A DNA stretch of 64,000 nt from Simmondsia chinensis (Eukaryota > Streptophyta > Magnoliopsida > Caryophyllales > Simmondsiaceae). The stretch covers positions 2,854,501 to 2,918,500 of the forward strand of contig JAGTTD010000001.1 in assembly GCA_018398585.1 (NCBI GenBank), written 5' to 3'. Every line of letters starts with the position of its first letter. Positions within the stretch are counted from its first letter, which is position 1. A program made the translations under genes and the position numbers. Positions 24,073 through 36,285 of the stretch are shown here, in pieces. Under the pieces are notes generated by a model. The model had not been told where the DNA came from. It did no database searches and saw only the letters and a list, made by a program, of their open reading frames with translations.

Positions 24073-24153
24073 CTGCTGACCTGTTTCTGCATTATCAGTA
24101 ACAACATCAGAAACCCGTACCTGAGGTGCTGGAATACTCTCCAGCTGAACAAC

Positions 24154-25005
24154 CTACTGTTCTGACTGTATCTCTGTATCATCAGGTGTCTCAACCTGAA
24201 CTGTATCTCTGTCAATGGAGGATGTGTGTGGAGGATTAAGTAGAGCAGACTCATCGAAAGTAACATCTCTACTCGTCAGAAACTTCTGAACACATGGATC
24301 CCACAATCTATATCCCTTCACACCCGACGTATAACCAAGAAAGATGCACTTCTTGGCCTTAGGCTCCAGCTTTCCATCATTAACATATGCATATGCAGGC
24401 AACCAAAAGCTTTGATCTGAGAATAATCAGAAGTTGAACCAGACCATACCTCTTCAGGAGTCTTCATCTGTAATGAAGAATGCGGTGTCTTGTTCACAAG
24501 GTAGCAAGCCATGCTAACTGCTTCTGCCCACCATTCTCTCTTTAAACCTGCATTTGAAAGCATACAACGAGCCTTCTCAAGTAACGTCCTGTTTAACCTT
24601 TCAGCCACTCTATTCTGCTGAGGTCGACCTGTACATATCCTGTGTCTGACTATGCCCTGATCTTCACAAAATTTAGTGAAGTCCCCTTCGACAAACTCAA
24701 GACCATTATCAGTCCTCAACCTCTTGATCGACTTCCATGTCTGTTTTTCAAGCAGAACTTTCCACTTCTTGAAGATATCATACACTTCATTTTTCTGCTT
24801 AAGAAAATAGACCCAAACTTTACGTGAGTAGTCATCAGTGAATGTTAGAAGATACCTAGATCCACCTTTAGAAGCTACTCTGGAAGGTCCCTACAGATCA
24901 GAATGTATATAGTCTAACGTTCCTTTGGTCTGATGTACTGCTGCCTTGAAGCTGACTCTCTTTTGCTTCCCATAAATATAGTGCTCACAGAATTCCATCA
25001 GTCCT
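24154..25005 (-). pseudogene. Copia integrase
   Basis: The catalytic core contains HSDL followed by a TAG (24891-24893) where Trp is expected, FTDDYSRK, RLRTDNGLEF and QQNRVAERLNRT (the usual NGVAE Gly is Arg). A frameshift near 24400 in the AFGC region switches to KCIFLGYTSGVKGYRLWDP. A further stop at 24154 precedes the RT linker. D, D and E of the triad are visible. Confidence 0.9.
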
Positions 25006-26360
25006 GTTTACTGACCACAAAGAAGTCCCCTTTTACTCAGCTCAGACAATGCTTTGTCACTAATATGACCCATTCTCATGTACCATAGTCTTGTGATCTC
25101 TGCATCTGTCATAGCAGATGTGGAAACAGCAACTGCACCTGTCACGGTTGTACCTGCAAGCTCATACAAAGTACCAACCCTATTTCCTTTCATCACAATT
25201 AACGCACCCTTACTGACCCGCATGACTCCACCTTCAGCAGTATACTTGTACCCATTAGACTCTAGGGTACCTAGAGAAATCAAGTTCTTTTTCAAATCCG
25301 GGATGTGACGAACATCACTTGAGGTTCTAATAGTTCCATCAAACATTTTCACACGGACTGTTCCAACACCCACTACCTTACAAGCAGCATCATTACCCAT
25401 CAAGACAACCCCACCTTGTATAGACTTATACGTGGAGAACCAGTCTCTGTTTGGAGTAACATGAAACGAACAACCCGAATCCATGACCCACTTATCTATG
25501 GACCTGGACTGAGAGTCAGCAACTAATAGAAATTCCCCTTCACTATCCTCCTCTACAACACTAGCCTCAGCGGACTTGTCTTGACCTTGGTCACCCCTGT
25601 TACCCTCTTTTGATTTATTCTTATATCTATAACAATCTTTTTTTATGTGCCCTTTTTTGTGACAATAGTGACATGACAGGTTCTTATGTCTAGATTTGGA
25701 CCTAGACTTATTCCCACCATTGGATCCCCTATGTTCTGATCGACCTCTCACATGTAAGCCACTACCCGAGTCATTCACGGAGTCAGATAATTCCTTATCT
25801 ACCCGTTCTTTACTCACTAGGTTTCTTTTTACTTCATCAATAGTAATAGTTAGCCTACCTCCGTATATCATGCTTTCTACGAAGCCCTTATACGCATTAG
25901 AGAGCGAACACAGTAAAATTATAGCCCGATCCTCGTCCTTAGGGACATCATCCAAAGCCTTTAATTCATGAATAATTGAGGTAAATTCGCTAAGATGATT
26001 TTTAAGAGATGTACCTTCTGACATACGAAAAGTATACAACTGCCGCTTCACTGCAAGTTTGTTGGAGACTGACTTGTGGCAAAACATGTCTAACAATTTC
26101 TCCCATAACTCCTGTGTGGTTTTAATCTCCAATACCTCTGACAAAACATCGTCAGCCAAACACATCTGTATAGCCATGAGAGCCTTCTCATCCAACTCTT
26201 CCCATTGTTCCTTGGTCAACGTTTCTGGTTTCTTCTCTTTCCCCTCCAGTGCTTTCTTCAAGCCGTTCTGAGTCAGGAGTCCTTTCACACGGACTTGCCA
26301 TAAGCTAAAGCTTCCCTGACCATTGAATTTCTCAACCTCAATTTTGATACCTGACGCCAT
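25006..26360 (-). pseudogene. Copia Gag and protease
   Basis: The likely start is the Met at 26360 (MASGIKIEVEKFNG), 22 bp inside the primer site, rather than the open frame extending into the LTR. It has the Gag UBN2-like text (FSLWQVRVKGLL, ELWEKLLDMFCHK), a CCHC zinc knuckle CHYCHKKGHIKKDC, the protease WVMDSGCSFHVTPN and a GAG-pre-integrase segment (LWYMRMGHIS). An in-frame TAA at 25006 ends it. About 450 codons are intact. Confidence 0.92.
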
Positions 26361-26381
26361 TGTATCAATTGGAAGAACCAA

Positions 26382-26393
26382 GCTCTGATACCA
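26382..26393 (-). other. Copia primer-binding site (initiator tRNA-Met type)
   Basis: Minus strand TGGTATCAGAGC, complementary to the 3' end of plant initiator tRNA-Met, a few bases inside the 5' LTR. Confidence 0.9.
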
Positions 26394-26396
26394 ATT

Positions 26397-26876
26397 TATG
26401 CGGAAATAAACAATATACTCGGATCTCAATCGAATCAAATACCACGACAATAACGAGAAACAATCGGACTAAAAGAGAAACAAAACAATAGACACAAGGA
26501 TTTACGTGGAAACCCCTTTACAATTGAAAGGGGAGAAAACCACGGGCGAAGATCGGAGCTTTTATTATTGAACAAAAGAAAAAGACGAATTACAAAGATT
26601 CTCTCTCACACTCAACTTTATTGGTTGTGTTGCCGCAAGAGGGAAATACCTCACGTATGCTTTGGATACTTTGAGACGTACCCTATGTCAGTATTTATAG
26701 AAGCGCGTAAACCCTGTTTCCCGATCGATCGGGGGGTCCCGATCGATCGGCCGCCTCTCTGTAAGCGTCCCTCGTTTACGTAACATTCCCGATTGATCGA
26801 GCTCCACCCGATCGATCGGGGTCTTCACGGCCCTTCTTCTTAATGCGCCATGTAATTTTGAGACATAAACCTAACA
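26397..26876 (-). repeat. Copia 5' LTR
   Basis: 480 bp, the pair of 21826-22305; the plus-strand first bases are TATGCGG, so the terminal TG is mutated to TA. Drives transcription leftward. Confidence 0.95.
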
Positions 26877-26881
26877 GGATC

Positions 26882-28450
26882 AGAGTGCTTCTCACTCACC
26901 TACAATTTGCAAACGACGCGAAGGTTCATGACCTCCTCTCATGCTTCCAAGCTATTTCAGGGTTAAAAATAAACTACGTGAAGTCGGCATTGATAAGCCT
27001 CGGCCAACTGGTTCCCTGAACTGCTGATGCAGAAATAATTGGGTGCCAGCTGTAGTCTCTCCCGATTAAGCATCTTGGCATCCCTCTCAGCAAAAATTCG
27101 AGGTTGTTCTCAACGTGGAAACCGACCCTTGACCATATTGAGAAGAAGCTCTTGAGTTGGAAGCGAAAGTCGCTATCAAGAGCGGGAAGGTTGACATTAA
27201 TTAATTTGGTTCTCAACAATCTTCCAACTTTCTATATGTCAATCTTCTGGGCTGCCAAAAAGGTTCTCCACAAAATAATTAAGCTTTAGCGAAACTTCTT
27301 TTGGAGTGGTGATGGAAATTCGGGAGGCCTTTCCTGCATTAAACGGGAGCTCATCCAAGCTCAGAAGCACTTAGGGGTTGTAGGCGTGGGTGACCCTTTT
27401 TCATAGAACGCCGTGCGACTTTTTAAATGGTGATAGGCGAAGAAGGATCATCCTTATGGTAGAAAGTTGTGTGTTCCATCCATGACTGTAGCTCATTTGA
27501 TTTGATCCCATCACGGGGGAGGGGTCTTCTCATGGTCCCTGGAGGAGTATTACTGAAGTCGTTGATTCCTTCAAGATTCCACACCAGGTAGTCAATGACC
27601 TCAAGCTAAAGCTTGGGGATGGGTCCAAGATCAAGTTCTGGAAGCGCAAGTGGGTGGGGGAGACAACCCTCGTGCAACGACTCCTGGACCTCTATAGAGT
27701 TTCTTTACAAAAGGAACATGTAGTTGCACAAATGGGGATGTGGGATGGCTTTGACTGGAGGTGGATATTTAACTAGAGGTGCCGGTTCTTCCTTCGGGAG
27801 GAGCCAAACCTTAGCACTCTTAATGAGATCCTTAGAGATATTACGCCTTCCCTGGGGTCTGAAGATAAAATTTGGTGGAATAGTGGCAATGAAGGAGCAT
27901 TCTCAGTTAAATCATTCGTCGAAGCAGTTAACCGGTCAAACGATCGAGTGGTGACGATTGACCATCTGGTTCAGGGAGCATGGAAGGGTTTGGCCCCTCC
28001 AAAGGTAGAACTGGTGGTGTGAATGGTTCTACTTGGGAAGATGAACACTAAAGATAGACTTTGGAACATTGGAGTAATTACTGATCAAGAAATATGGTGG
28101 CCTTTGTGTCGCAAAGTCCCAAAATCAGTTGATCATCTCTTCCTACAATTTTAGGAGTCTTGGAAGGTGTGGAGCTTGTGCCTGGATTGGTGGGGGTGAA
28201 ATGGGTTTCCCCCAACTCTTTCAAGGAACAATCCTTCCAATTAATATCGCGCAGAATTGGAGGAAAATTCTAAAAGAAAGTTTGGCTTACCCTTTTATTT
28301 GTTGTGATATGGAAAATTTGGTCTTCAAAGAATAAAATTGTCTTCGATGAATCCCATTGGAACATCAAGGATGCAGTATGGATGATGGAGATTGGAGTCG
28401 GATTCTGGGTGAAAGCTTAGTGTGGCTCATTCCCTTTCTCTCCCGCTAAT
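26882..28450 (+). pseudogene. LINE reverse transcriptase and zf-RVT, C-terminal part
   Basis: Continues with LLTHLQFANDAKVHDLLSC: the catalytic FADD is changed to FAND and the following DTLIFC segment is deleted. Then FSTWKPTLDHIEKKLLSWK, RAGRLTLINLVLNNLPTFYMSIF, WKGLAPPKVE, and a degraded zinc cluster (WPLCRK..DHLFLQF). Numerous stops. Dead element. Confidence 0.85.
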
Positions 28451-28704
28451 GCAGCGTGCAACCTGGAGTACTTTCTTTCATGGTCTCCTCCAGTTTAGGC
28501 CATCATTTTCGCAAGTTGAAGCTTATGTTAGGCGTTGGGGGGTGGGAGTATTTTGGACCGGTTGGACCTCTTTACATTTTTAAGTTGGGTTTTTGTATGG
28601 GCTTACGTCTAATTGTACTCTCTCAGGCCCAGTATATTCAAGGCGCCGCTTTTTGTAATCGAGCTTTGCTCATTACTTATCAAAAAAAAAATGTTGACAT
28701 GCCA

Positions 28705-29040
28705 AGTTCAAGGATCCAAACCACAATAACTTTTTAATATTAAGCATATCCTAAAAAGATACCTGCAATCGATATAGGTCAATTTACTATTCATTTATAT
28801 TAAGATTTATTTATTTAATAGCTATAATGTTGTATTAAAAATGCCCCATTTTACAGACATAAATTATAAGTTAATATTACATTTATACAAGAGTACATAC
28901 ACCTAAGACGGTGCATTGAAGTAATAATTATGACAGGTTAAGATGAGGTTTGGTTCTTGATAGAGGCGTCGTATGTGGCTTCCCCTCCTATATGGAGGTG
29001 AGTCCTTTGGATTGGCAAAGATATGGAGGTTGATAGTGCA
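28705..29040. other. No gene seen
   Basis: AT-rich flank of the LINE. Confidence 0.4.
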
Positions 29041-29050
29041 CCTAGAAGCC

Positions 29051-29358
29051 GCAGCGGATGTAAGAGCTTCTACATCAGTATAAATGGGGTTGAGGATATC
29101 AGTTTAGTTACGTATTCGTTTTGGGTCTGCACGGTTTTGGATTGTTTGATCCGCTCTTGGTCCTGTTTGGTTGTTCTTTGCCCCAGTACTCGTGTTTTAG
29201 GGGCTTATATATATATTTTTTTGTTTCTGTCTTTTTGCTTTCTATCCTTGCTTGTATGTTTGTGTGTAGCCACTTTTGTGGGTCGGGTTCCGCTCTTGCG
29301 GAATGCCGGGGTCTGCTTGGTTTTTTATCGCTACCTATCCAAAAAAAAAAAAAAAAAA
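29051..29358 (+). mobile_element. LINE-tail insertion
   Basis: Ends TTTTTTATCGCTACCTATCCAAAAAAAA. CACCTAGAAG (about 29040) and CACCTAGAAAG (about 29363) may be the duplication. Open frames inside are GT/T-rich and unrelated to proteins I recognise. Confidence 0.6.
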
Positions 29359-29639
29359 GATACACCTAGAAAGATTGAAGTTAGTATTGAATAAAGAAGT
29401 AATCACGTACATTTTAAATAAAAAATTGGTTGTTTAATCTCCTATGTGTTATGATTGCATGATAAAAGCAATGGAATCTAATTAAAAATGTGAATATACA
29501 TTTAGCTTCATTTGTGTTGTTTGTTTTGATCTCACCCGCTCCAAAATATGCTCTTTGGCATTTCAATGCCCTAACGGCTACATTCTCTCTCTTCTTACAT
29601 TTTTTTTTTTTATATAAAAAAAACCTAATTATAGCCCAT

Positions 29640-29815
29640 ATGCAGGTCGTTTTCGGCTGTTGTTCCCGGGGTCTCTTGTTTCTTGTTTCTTGTTTCTTTG
29701 GTTCTTTTTGGCTTTCTTGTTTGCCGGTCGTTTTCGGCTGGTTCAGACCTCGCTCTTGCGAGTGCGCCTGTCTTGTATGGCGCTTCGGTGCTACTTATCA
29801 AAAAAAAAAAAAAAC
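29640..29815 (+). repeat. LINE-tail copy with clear poly-A
   Basis: GGTTCAGACCTCGCTCTTGCGAGTGCGCC, then CGCTTCGGTGCTACTTATC and 14 A. Forward partner of the 34932 tail. TTTCTTGTTTCTTG repeats precede it. Confidence 0.7.
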
Positions 29816-29819
29816 GATC

Positions 29820-30869
29820 TGCCGGTCAAAGAAAATTAACTCGAATTTGAATGAACATCTACCGAGGCTTCATGCAAAACGCACCAATTCAGTTTGCACT
29901 GCTAGCCGAACAATGAGAAATTAAATAGAAAAAGAAATTGCTAAAGAATAATAATCAACTTTAGCTATGGGTACGGATTCCCCTACGATGACATCAAAAA
30001 CTTGATGCCGGTGTTGTATGTACCATAACTCGTTATTTAGAGGAATTCAACCTATTTCAGTCAGATATGATAGAGGACAAGTTTAATTAATTATATAACC
30101 AAATAGGAAGCAATGAAATTTATCTATCAAAAAAAAAAAAAGGAAAGCAATTAAATTTAAATGACCATTAATAATTGAGTGCTTTAGGAAATGACTTCAA
30201 GCTCACCAATCTCGAACCCAGGTCATTTGACTCATTTTGAAGTTGACTTAAAGAAAATATGGGTACAAACTCTAAATTTGGATTAACATTTAATTAAAGT
30301 TTAGGAAAATGGGATATCTTAATAATGTTAATAAGTTTTTTTTAACACCAAATTCTATGTCAATTCAATTGTAAGACATATGTTCAAGATTCAGCATAGT
30401 TATAACCCACAATCGCCCATTAAAACTCAATAGTTGACAGCTAAAACATATGATAACATGTAATCAATTCCAAAATAACAAATAGTTACAAATATTTAAG
30501 TGAAAATCAAAGCATATGATTAAATTGATCCCTGAGGATGTGAAAATCATTTAAATAAAGACATCAACGAACATTGTTATATAACCCGAGATTAGGAAGG
30601 CTAACTGTCCATCACTAGTAACTAAAAACCTACACTTTTAGAAGACCCTAAAATACACAAAACAAAAGGGAGTGAGAGAAAAATATAACCCATGAGAATA
30701 TTGACTCTTTATCTCTAGTGGTGGCTCCAGGATATGAGCGACTCTAGGGTTAGAAAAAAGATCCAGAAAACTATTGACCCCTTACAACACGATAGAAGGA
30801 AAGACTAATCGATCGTCCAACAAAGTCAATTGATTAGAAATCTAGAGAGTTATACTCACTAAGCTAATG
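29820..30869. other. No gene seen
   Basis: AT-rich. CGATCGTCCAACAAAGTC and AATCGGTTAGTTGAT strings near 30810-30884 recur at 31862-32005, on the other side of the LINE insert, and belong to one interrupted repeat of unknown class. Confidence 0.4.
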
Positions 30870-30884
30870 AATCGGTTAGTTGAT

Positions 30885-31861
30885 TTTTTTCCATAATTAA
30901 GAGCAAAAGCTCAGTACAAAAGCGGCATCCAAAAAAGCTCCAAAGGATTACAACAAAAACTTAAAACCAACAACATATGAAAAGCTCAACTCTGATTGTC
31001 CTAATCTTGTGTTTCAGGGCTCCAACTTGTGAGGCATGCAACGTTGCAAGCTACTTCTGCAGTTGAAAACGAGAATTTCGGATTTCATGCTTTGATCCAG
31101 AAACCAGCTCTTGTTCTGATTGACCAGATGACCTCCTTAGGGATCCAATGTGCGTTATGGAATACTACCTTGTTCCTAGAACACCATACCTCCCAAACAA
31201 TTTCAAAGAATAAGGATAGCCACGCTTTCTTCTGAAATTTGCGACCTACTTCGAATGAGGACCACTGGAAAAAATGTTCTTTTATTCTACTTGGACATAT
31301 TGAGTTAAAGCCCCACCACTTGAAAGACACACACCACGCCTTCCAAGTTTCGTCACATGTAAGAAAAAGGTGGTCTACCGTCTCTTCTTCCTTACCACAA
31401 AGAAGGCACCATTTATCTTGGTCGCGGAGAATTCCTAAGTTCCAAAGTCTCTTCCTTGTATTCATTTTTCCTAGCAACACCATCCACACTAGAATTTCAA
31501 CCTTTAGTGGGGCTAGCCCTTTCCAAGCTCCGCACACTACATGATCCACTGAGCTTGAGTTTGTGGGATGCGACATTACCATTTGCACAAATGAATTGAC
31601 TCTGAAGCTACCATTTGATTCACCCTCCCACCATAGCTGGTCCTTTCTATCTTTATTCAGCGATACCTCCCTCAATAATGTGTTTAGCTCCCCCACACTT
31701 GAATCCTCTCTTGTGAAGAAGTTTCTCCTCCAATTGAGAACCCATCTCCAAAGACCCCCATCCCAAATTCCCATTTGCGAGATAAGATGATCCCTTTGCA
31801 AAGATACAATGAACAAATCCGGGAACTTATGTTCTAACGGCAAGTCCCCTAGCCATATGTA
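30885..31861 (-). mobile_element. 5'-truncated LINE with 15-bp target duplication
   Basis: AATCGGTTAGTTGAT lies at 30870-30884 and 31862-31876. The T-run and CAAAAGCTCAGTACAAAAGCGGCATCC mark the 3' end on the left. The 5' end is cut within the zf-RVT-proximal region. Confidence 0.9.
31085..31843 (-). pseudogene. LINE ORF2 C-terminal fragment (zf-RVT)
   Basis: 252 open codons: HKFPDLFIVSLQRDHLISQM, WKGLAPLKVEILVWMVLLGKMNTRKRLW, and a zinc cluster CLLCGKEEETVDHLFLTC, ending SRNKVVFHNAHW and GFWIKA. It is close in sequence to the 8528 ORF but keeps only the post-RT part. Open frame throughout, so it is young or lightly mutated. Confidence 0.88.
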
Positions 31862-32140
31862 AATCGGTTAGTTGATCAACTGATTGGTTGTAAAAACATA
31901 ACATGTCTATGTGCCGAATTGATTGATCCTAAAAACAAAACATGTCCAAGCACTTGGCCGATTCGATCAATGTGAGGGACCAATCGGTCAATCACTATTC
32001 GATTGGTTGTTTTCCTACACATCGATGATTTTCTTATGTAGTTCTTCCAAAAATGCTTTATTCATATGTTGTTCAACACTTTTTTTAATTCGATCCGTGC
32101 TAGTACGTTTTCATCCTACTCATACAAAAATTACACCAAG

Positions 32141-32141
<1 letters not shown>

Positions 32142-32182
<41 letters not shown>
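32142..32182. repeat. (TA)n microsatellite
   Basis: About 20 AT dinucleotides. Confidence 0.95.
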
Positions 32183-32183
<1 letters not shown>

Positions 32184-32209
32184 CAACAAAATAGAAACTA
32201 GGTCATATC

Positions 32210-32830
32210 ACTACATAAAGCATCATACAATTTAGAGGATGGATTTAACCATTGCCTTTTACCACCGCCTATGATTACAAACATTACAAAAGTGATCTCC
32301 AGCTATTAAGTGGGCCACAGAATTACAATTACGAGGCACCTAACAGAAGAAAATACAATCAAAAAGGACTTTAAGCCTTATAATATATTGAATCACCAAT
32401 CGGATGAGTCATGGAGGATTAACATCATCATTGATAGCTTAAATTGCTTCTAAGCAGTCCGTCTTTATAATGATCCTCTTCCATCCGGAAGCTATGGCAA
32501 GGAAACAAGTACTACGAATAACAATGGACTCCACAACTAGAGGAGAGGAATCATGGCAAGAGAAACACCACCCCCTGATTGGACTCCCATTTGAATCACG
32601 CGCCACCACCGCACAGGCTGCTTGGGACGCTCCACTTCATGCAGCATAAGTATTCAGCTTAAAGAACATAGAAGGAGGGACCCACTGTAGGGGGCGTTTT
32701 CCATAACACCTACAAAACCCCTTCTGCTTCCTAAAACGCTTTATCGCCAACCTACGCAAGACCTAGACCATCCCGTTTAAAGATAACAATATATCTATTT
32801 TTCCATAACCACCAAGGGACATATAAAATC
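32210..32830 (-). pseudogene. LINE-type RNase H domain remnant
   Basis: Minus-strand reading gives FFKLNTYAA, ACAVVARDSNGSPIRGW, ESIVIRSTCFLAIASGWKRIIIKTDCLEAI and later pieces, with several stops. This is the RVT_3/RNase H fold found at the C-terminus of plant LINEs and in their derived host-like copies (the DSNG, E and TDC positions are visible). No adjoining RT is present. Confidence 0.65.
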
Positions 32831-32889
32831 ACGAAAACTCTCTTTACAAATAATGGTAAAAAAGTATATAAAGATAAGACATATCACTC

Positions 32890-32989
32890 CATTCAGAATA
32901 GCCCCCTGGAGGGGGAAGGCTGGGTACATCTACCCCCCAAACCCTGCTTATACGGGAGCCCTTGGAGGCACTAAATTTGTTATTGTTAT
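32890..32989 (+). mobile_element. SINE 3' fragment
   Basis: ATATCACTC flanks both ends (32881-32889, 32990-32998). GGGGGAAGGCTGGGTACATC, CTTATACGGGAGCCCTTGGAGGCACTAAATTTGTTATTG: Angio-type tail. No head. Confidence 0.75.
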
Positions 32990-32999
32990 ATATCACTCA

Positions 33000-34035
33000 C
33001 ATATATTATTATAATCACATACTATATCACGGTTTTTCAAATCTCAACGGTAATACACTAAGTAGTCTATAAATTAATAGGTATGGTATGAAGAGCAAAT
33101 AGAAAAACAGTAGAAGAAAATAAACAAGGAGAGAAGGACAGAGAGTACGTGAGAGTGACAAACGGACAAGACGATACTGGCTCCAAACTTCAACGTTTTT
33201 TTTTTTTTTTTTTGGAAAAATAAAAAATAAAAAATAAAAAAGGAGAGAGAGAGAGAGAGAAAGAAACAAGACGTAAAATGTCAAATCCCCCACCTGCATA
33301 TCCAACGCTCCTTGTCTCCTCTTTTGCCCCTCTTCCCTCTTATTTTACCCTTTCATTTATTTTAAGATTATTTATATTTTAGTATTTTAATTTTTTTTAA
33401 ATATAATTGCTATATGTCAAAAAAGATTTTATTCTAAAATTAATTGATAATAGATAGAGTAGTCATTTAGGTATATAAACTAGTATCTTTTTTACTCGTC
33501 CATAAATATGGGATAATATTTTGCATTTTTTGGGCTGTATTAATAATAAAAAGAAGTATAATCTTTTTAAGTTAATAAAAATTTTCCCTAGGTTTTTTTT
33601 TCGTTTTTATAAAAAAGCTCATCTCCAGCGTGATGATGTCGTTTTTCGTCATAGAGCTGACGTGACAGCTGCTTTTTTATTAATACTTTAGTAAAATGAC
33701 AAAAGTAACCTTTAGTACTCTTATTTTTACATTATTAGCATAAAATTTGAGATATTGTAATCTATAAAACTATTTATTTTAGCTTAATTTGTTTAAAAAT
33801 ATAGTTATTGAATTGTATTTCAGTAATAAAAAAGTAGTTGTCACTTTAACTCATTAGACATAAAATAATGTTATCATTTTTGAAAGTGGACTTTTTATTA
33901 ATACGATAAAAATTTAGAGGTTTTTAATTTTATTAATAAGACAATAATTTAAGGGTGTTTTTATTAATTCAAAAAAGTCATGGTCCTTTTATTATTTTCA
34001 AAAATATCAAGATATTAAAATATATATATCACTTT
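33000..34035. other. No gene; AT-rich repeat relatives
   Basis: A GA run at 33242-33261. From about 33560 to 34000, AATACGATAAAAATTTAGAGG and GTCATGGTCCTTTTATTATTTTC recur in related form at 37260-37350, so both belong to one AT-rich dispersed family. Confidence 0.4.
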
Positions 34036-34053
34036 ATTTTATTATATAAATTA

Positions 34054-34290
34054 AAGGAACATACCCAATGCCTCAAAGGCTCCCGCCTACGCAGGGTCTG
34101 GGAGGAGCGAATGTATGCAGCCTCCCCCCTTCAGGGTATTAACCTGAAGAGAGACTGTTTCCCAATGCCCCCAACCTGAGGGTGAGGACTTCCCAGGAGG
34201 TCACCCATCCTAGTACTACTCTCGCCCAAGCACGCTTAACTTCGGAGTTCTAATGGAATCCGGTGACGGCGTGTTGGTGCCCTCTTTGGT
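34054..34290 (-). mobile_element. 5S rRNA-headed SINE, full length
   Basis: ATTTTATTATATAAATTA (18 bp) is exactly repeated at 34036-34053 and 34291-34308. The minus strand begins CCAAAGAGGGCACCAACACG, then the 5S segment with AACTCCGAAGTTAAGCGTGC, TTGGGCGAGAGTAGTACTAG and GATGGGTGACCTCCTGGGAA, and ends GCATTGGGTATGTTCCTT. One of the best-preserved copies. Confidence 0.93.
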
Positions 34291-34308
34291 ATTTTATTAT
34301 ATAAATTA

Positions 34309-34915
34309 TAAATTATAAATTAATTTCCTGATATTTGATATAATAATTTTTTTAGTCGATAGATTATGTAAAATAATTTTTTAGTTTAAAAATTATATGT
34401 ATATATTAAAATAGTCTTTAAAAGGTGTAGAACTTATTGTAATTTATTGATAAACTACCATTCCCTCGTCATTCCCTTCAATCTACACTCAAATTATAAT
34501 ATTATGACACTGTTAATGAATAAAGGTTGGATGAGAGGGCTATTTTACACCCCTACACACCGCCGTTTCGACTACTTTATTAAATATATGAAACTTTTGA
34601 AATAAATATTCTTGAACAAATTTGTGGACATTATAAATTTTATATTCCAAACCTAAAGGTACTAACGTGTAATGTACCCTTTATTTTATAATTATTTATG
34701 TCTTTAGTTATTGAGTATTGTTATTATTAGAACAACTATATCCCAACCTTAACTCAATATATAAGAGCCTTAGTGAAGAGAAATGGCATAGTAAATCTTC
34801 CTATTTTTTTGATAATTAACAAGCAGAGCTCGAGATACAAAAAATGGCTATACCTTACAGCTTTTTGGTTTTTTTTTTTTTTTTTCCTTTTTTCACTGTG
34901 ATATGTGTGCAAATC
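34309..34915. other. No gene; small LINE-tail piece
   Basis: AT-rich. A TTTTTTTGATAATTAACAAGCAGAGCTCG tail fragment sits at 34804-34850. Confidence 0.4.
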
Positions 34916-34931
34916 TTCCTATAGCTTATAG

Positions 34932-35592
34932 TTTTTTGTTTTTTTTTTGATAAATAGCACCGAAACGCGATAGAAAACAGGCGCACTCGCAAGAGCGAGG
35001 CCTAAACCAGCTAAAACCGACCGGCGAACAAGAAAACCGAAAAGCGCCAAAGAAAACAAGGAAAAAGAAAAACCCGAGAACCTCAAAAGGAAAAACGCAA
35101 ATCCAAACCAAACAACCATAAAAGAACAAACCAAGAACCAACCCCAAACAAAAAGAAGCCAACAGTGGAACCTCGAGAGCAAGCTCAAACAACCCAAACA
35201 CAACTGCAAGGAACACCCAGAAGGACAAAAAAGGCCCCAAAGCACAACACCAAGGAAAATAGAAGGGGCAAAGATCAGAAAAATGGCACAAAACATCCAA
35301 AACCAAGGCGGAAAACCTGTAGAGCTATACCAACATAACCAAAGAATGGCAAAAGCGGCAGAACGACACAGCCCAAGACCAAGAGAAAGACCTACTTTGA
35401 ATCAGTTCGACGGGTTAGATTTCCTCTTAGACGGTCTCTTCTTCTTCTTTTTTTGCAGATCTGGTGCTCCTTCACAAATTGACATCATAAACTCGTGGAT
35501 CTCACTCTCTCGACCATCAAAGTGTAGCCCGAGCCTTTTACCCATATTCCATGTCCTCGTCGCTCTGTCAAGGTTTCCTAGTTGAGGGTGGT
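34932..35592 (-). mobile_element. LINE-tail insertion, 661 bp
   Basis: TTCCTATAGCTTATAG (34916-34931) and TTCCTATAACTTATAG (35593-35608) match at 15 of 16. The left end is a poly-T and GATAAATAGCACCGAAACG, with GCGCACTCGCAAGAGCGAGGCC. Open frames on the minus strand are hydrophobic, overlapping in two frames, and not recognised. Confidence 0.8.
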
Positions 35593-35608
35593 TTCCTATA
35601 ACTTATAG

Positions 35609-36270
35609 CTCATACAGTTTATAAGTAAAATATATAAACTTATAACGTAAATAACCCTTTATTTTACTTTTTGATGTATTTATAAGTAACTTAAATATAT
35701 AAACGTATAACAAGATTAATAAGTTGTAATTATTTGAAGAAAAAAATGTCATTTAATATCAAATGACAATGTATAATGTTTATAAAGTACATAAATTTAT
35801 TATAACATATGTATGTTTCTGTTATTATTTATAAACTTTTTCTATCCCATACAGATTGGAAGACCTTCATAAACTGATCTCGTACTACTATTTTCAACTC
35901 CAAACTCAGAATTATAACTCATCATACTCAGTTTCCTCGTTATGAATCGTTTTCAATTGCAGACCATGAGTAAAGCTGACTTCCCCATATTGTACCCCGA
36001 GTTTAGTGGTTTTGATATGTTAATTTCTTTCTTTTGCTGTTTTTGGTCTGTATCTATAGCAGGATTGGCATCTAATATAATTTTAAGCATTTTATCCACT
36101 TAAAAAAAAAAAATCATATTTTTAATATAATTTGAATTGACCTCCACAACGACTTTTGTCCAATAGTCACCGTCCAGTTATGTGGTGAATGAAAAAAGAA
36201 GATTTGAGATGATAAAGATTGCACCTTTACTTAAATTACAATTTTCACTTTAAAATTTGGGGAATTTTTA
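35609..36270. other. No gene seen
   Basis: AT-rich; no supported frame. Confidence 0.4.
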
Positions 36271-36285
36271 ATCACTTATTATATT

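Larger units (their letters stand above)
21826..26876 (-). mobile_element. Copia LTR retrotransposon, 5,051 bp, defective
   Basis: Two 480-bp LTRs (21826-22305 and 26397-26876) flank a leftward gag-pol. GGATC at 21821-21825 and 26877-26881 is the 5-bp target duplication. The LTRs differ at roughly 20 sites by hand count (about 4%), mostly transitions, implying an insertion on the order of one to two million years old at commonly used plant rates. Domain order is Gag, protease, integrase, RT, RNase H, which defines Copia. The coding region has several stops and frameshifts. Confidence 0.95.
21128..28690 (+). mobile_element. L1-type LINE split by a Copia insertion
   Basis: LINE sequence occupies 21128-21825 and 26877-28690; reading across the Copia element joins LELG...SDR...LTHLQFA. 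It ends TTGCTCATTACTTATCAAAAAAAAA. ATGTAGACATGCCA (21114-21127) and ATGTTGACATGCCA (28691-28704) match at 13 of 14 bases and look like the LINE target duplication, so this copy is 5'-truncated just before the RT domain. Confidence 0.8.

Noticed and set aside
26361..26450. Gag start inside the LTR (upstream open frame)
   Set aside because: The open frame extends into the LTR, but the Met after the primer site fits Copia Gag; the upstream part is LTR sequence.
34919..35306. Two overlapping minus-strand frames of about 125 codons, very hydrophobic
   Set aside because: They lie inside a LINE-tail insertion, overlap each other in different frames and reflect T/G-rich sequence.
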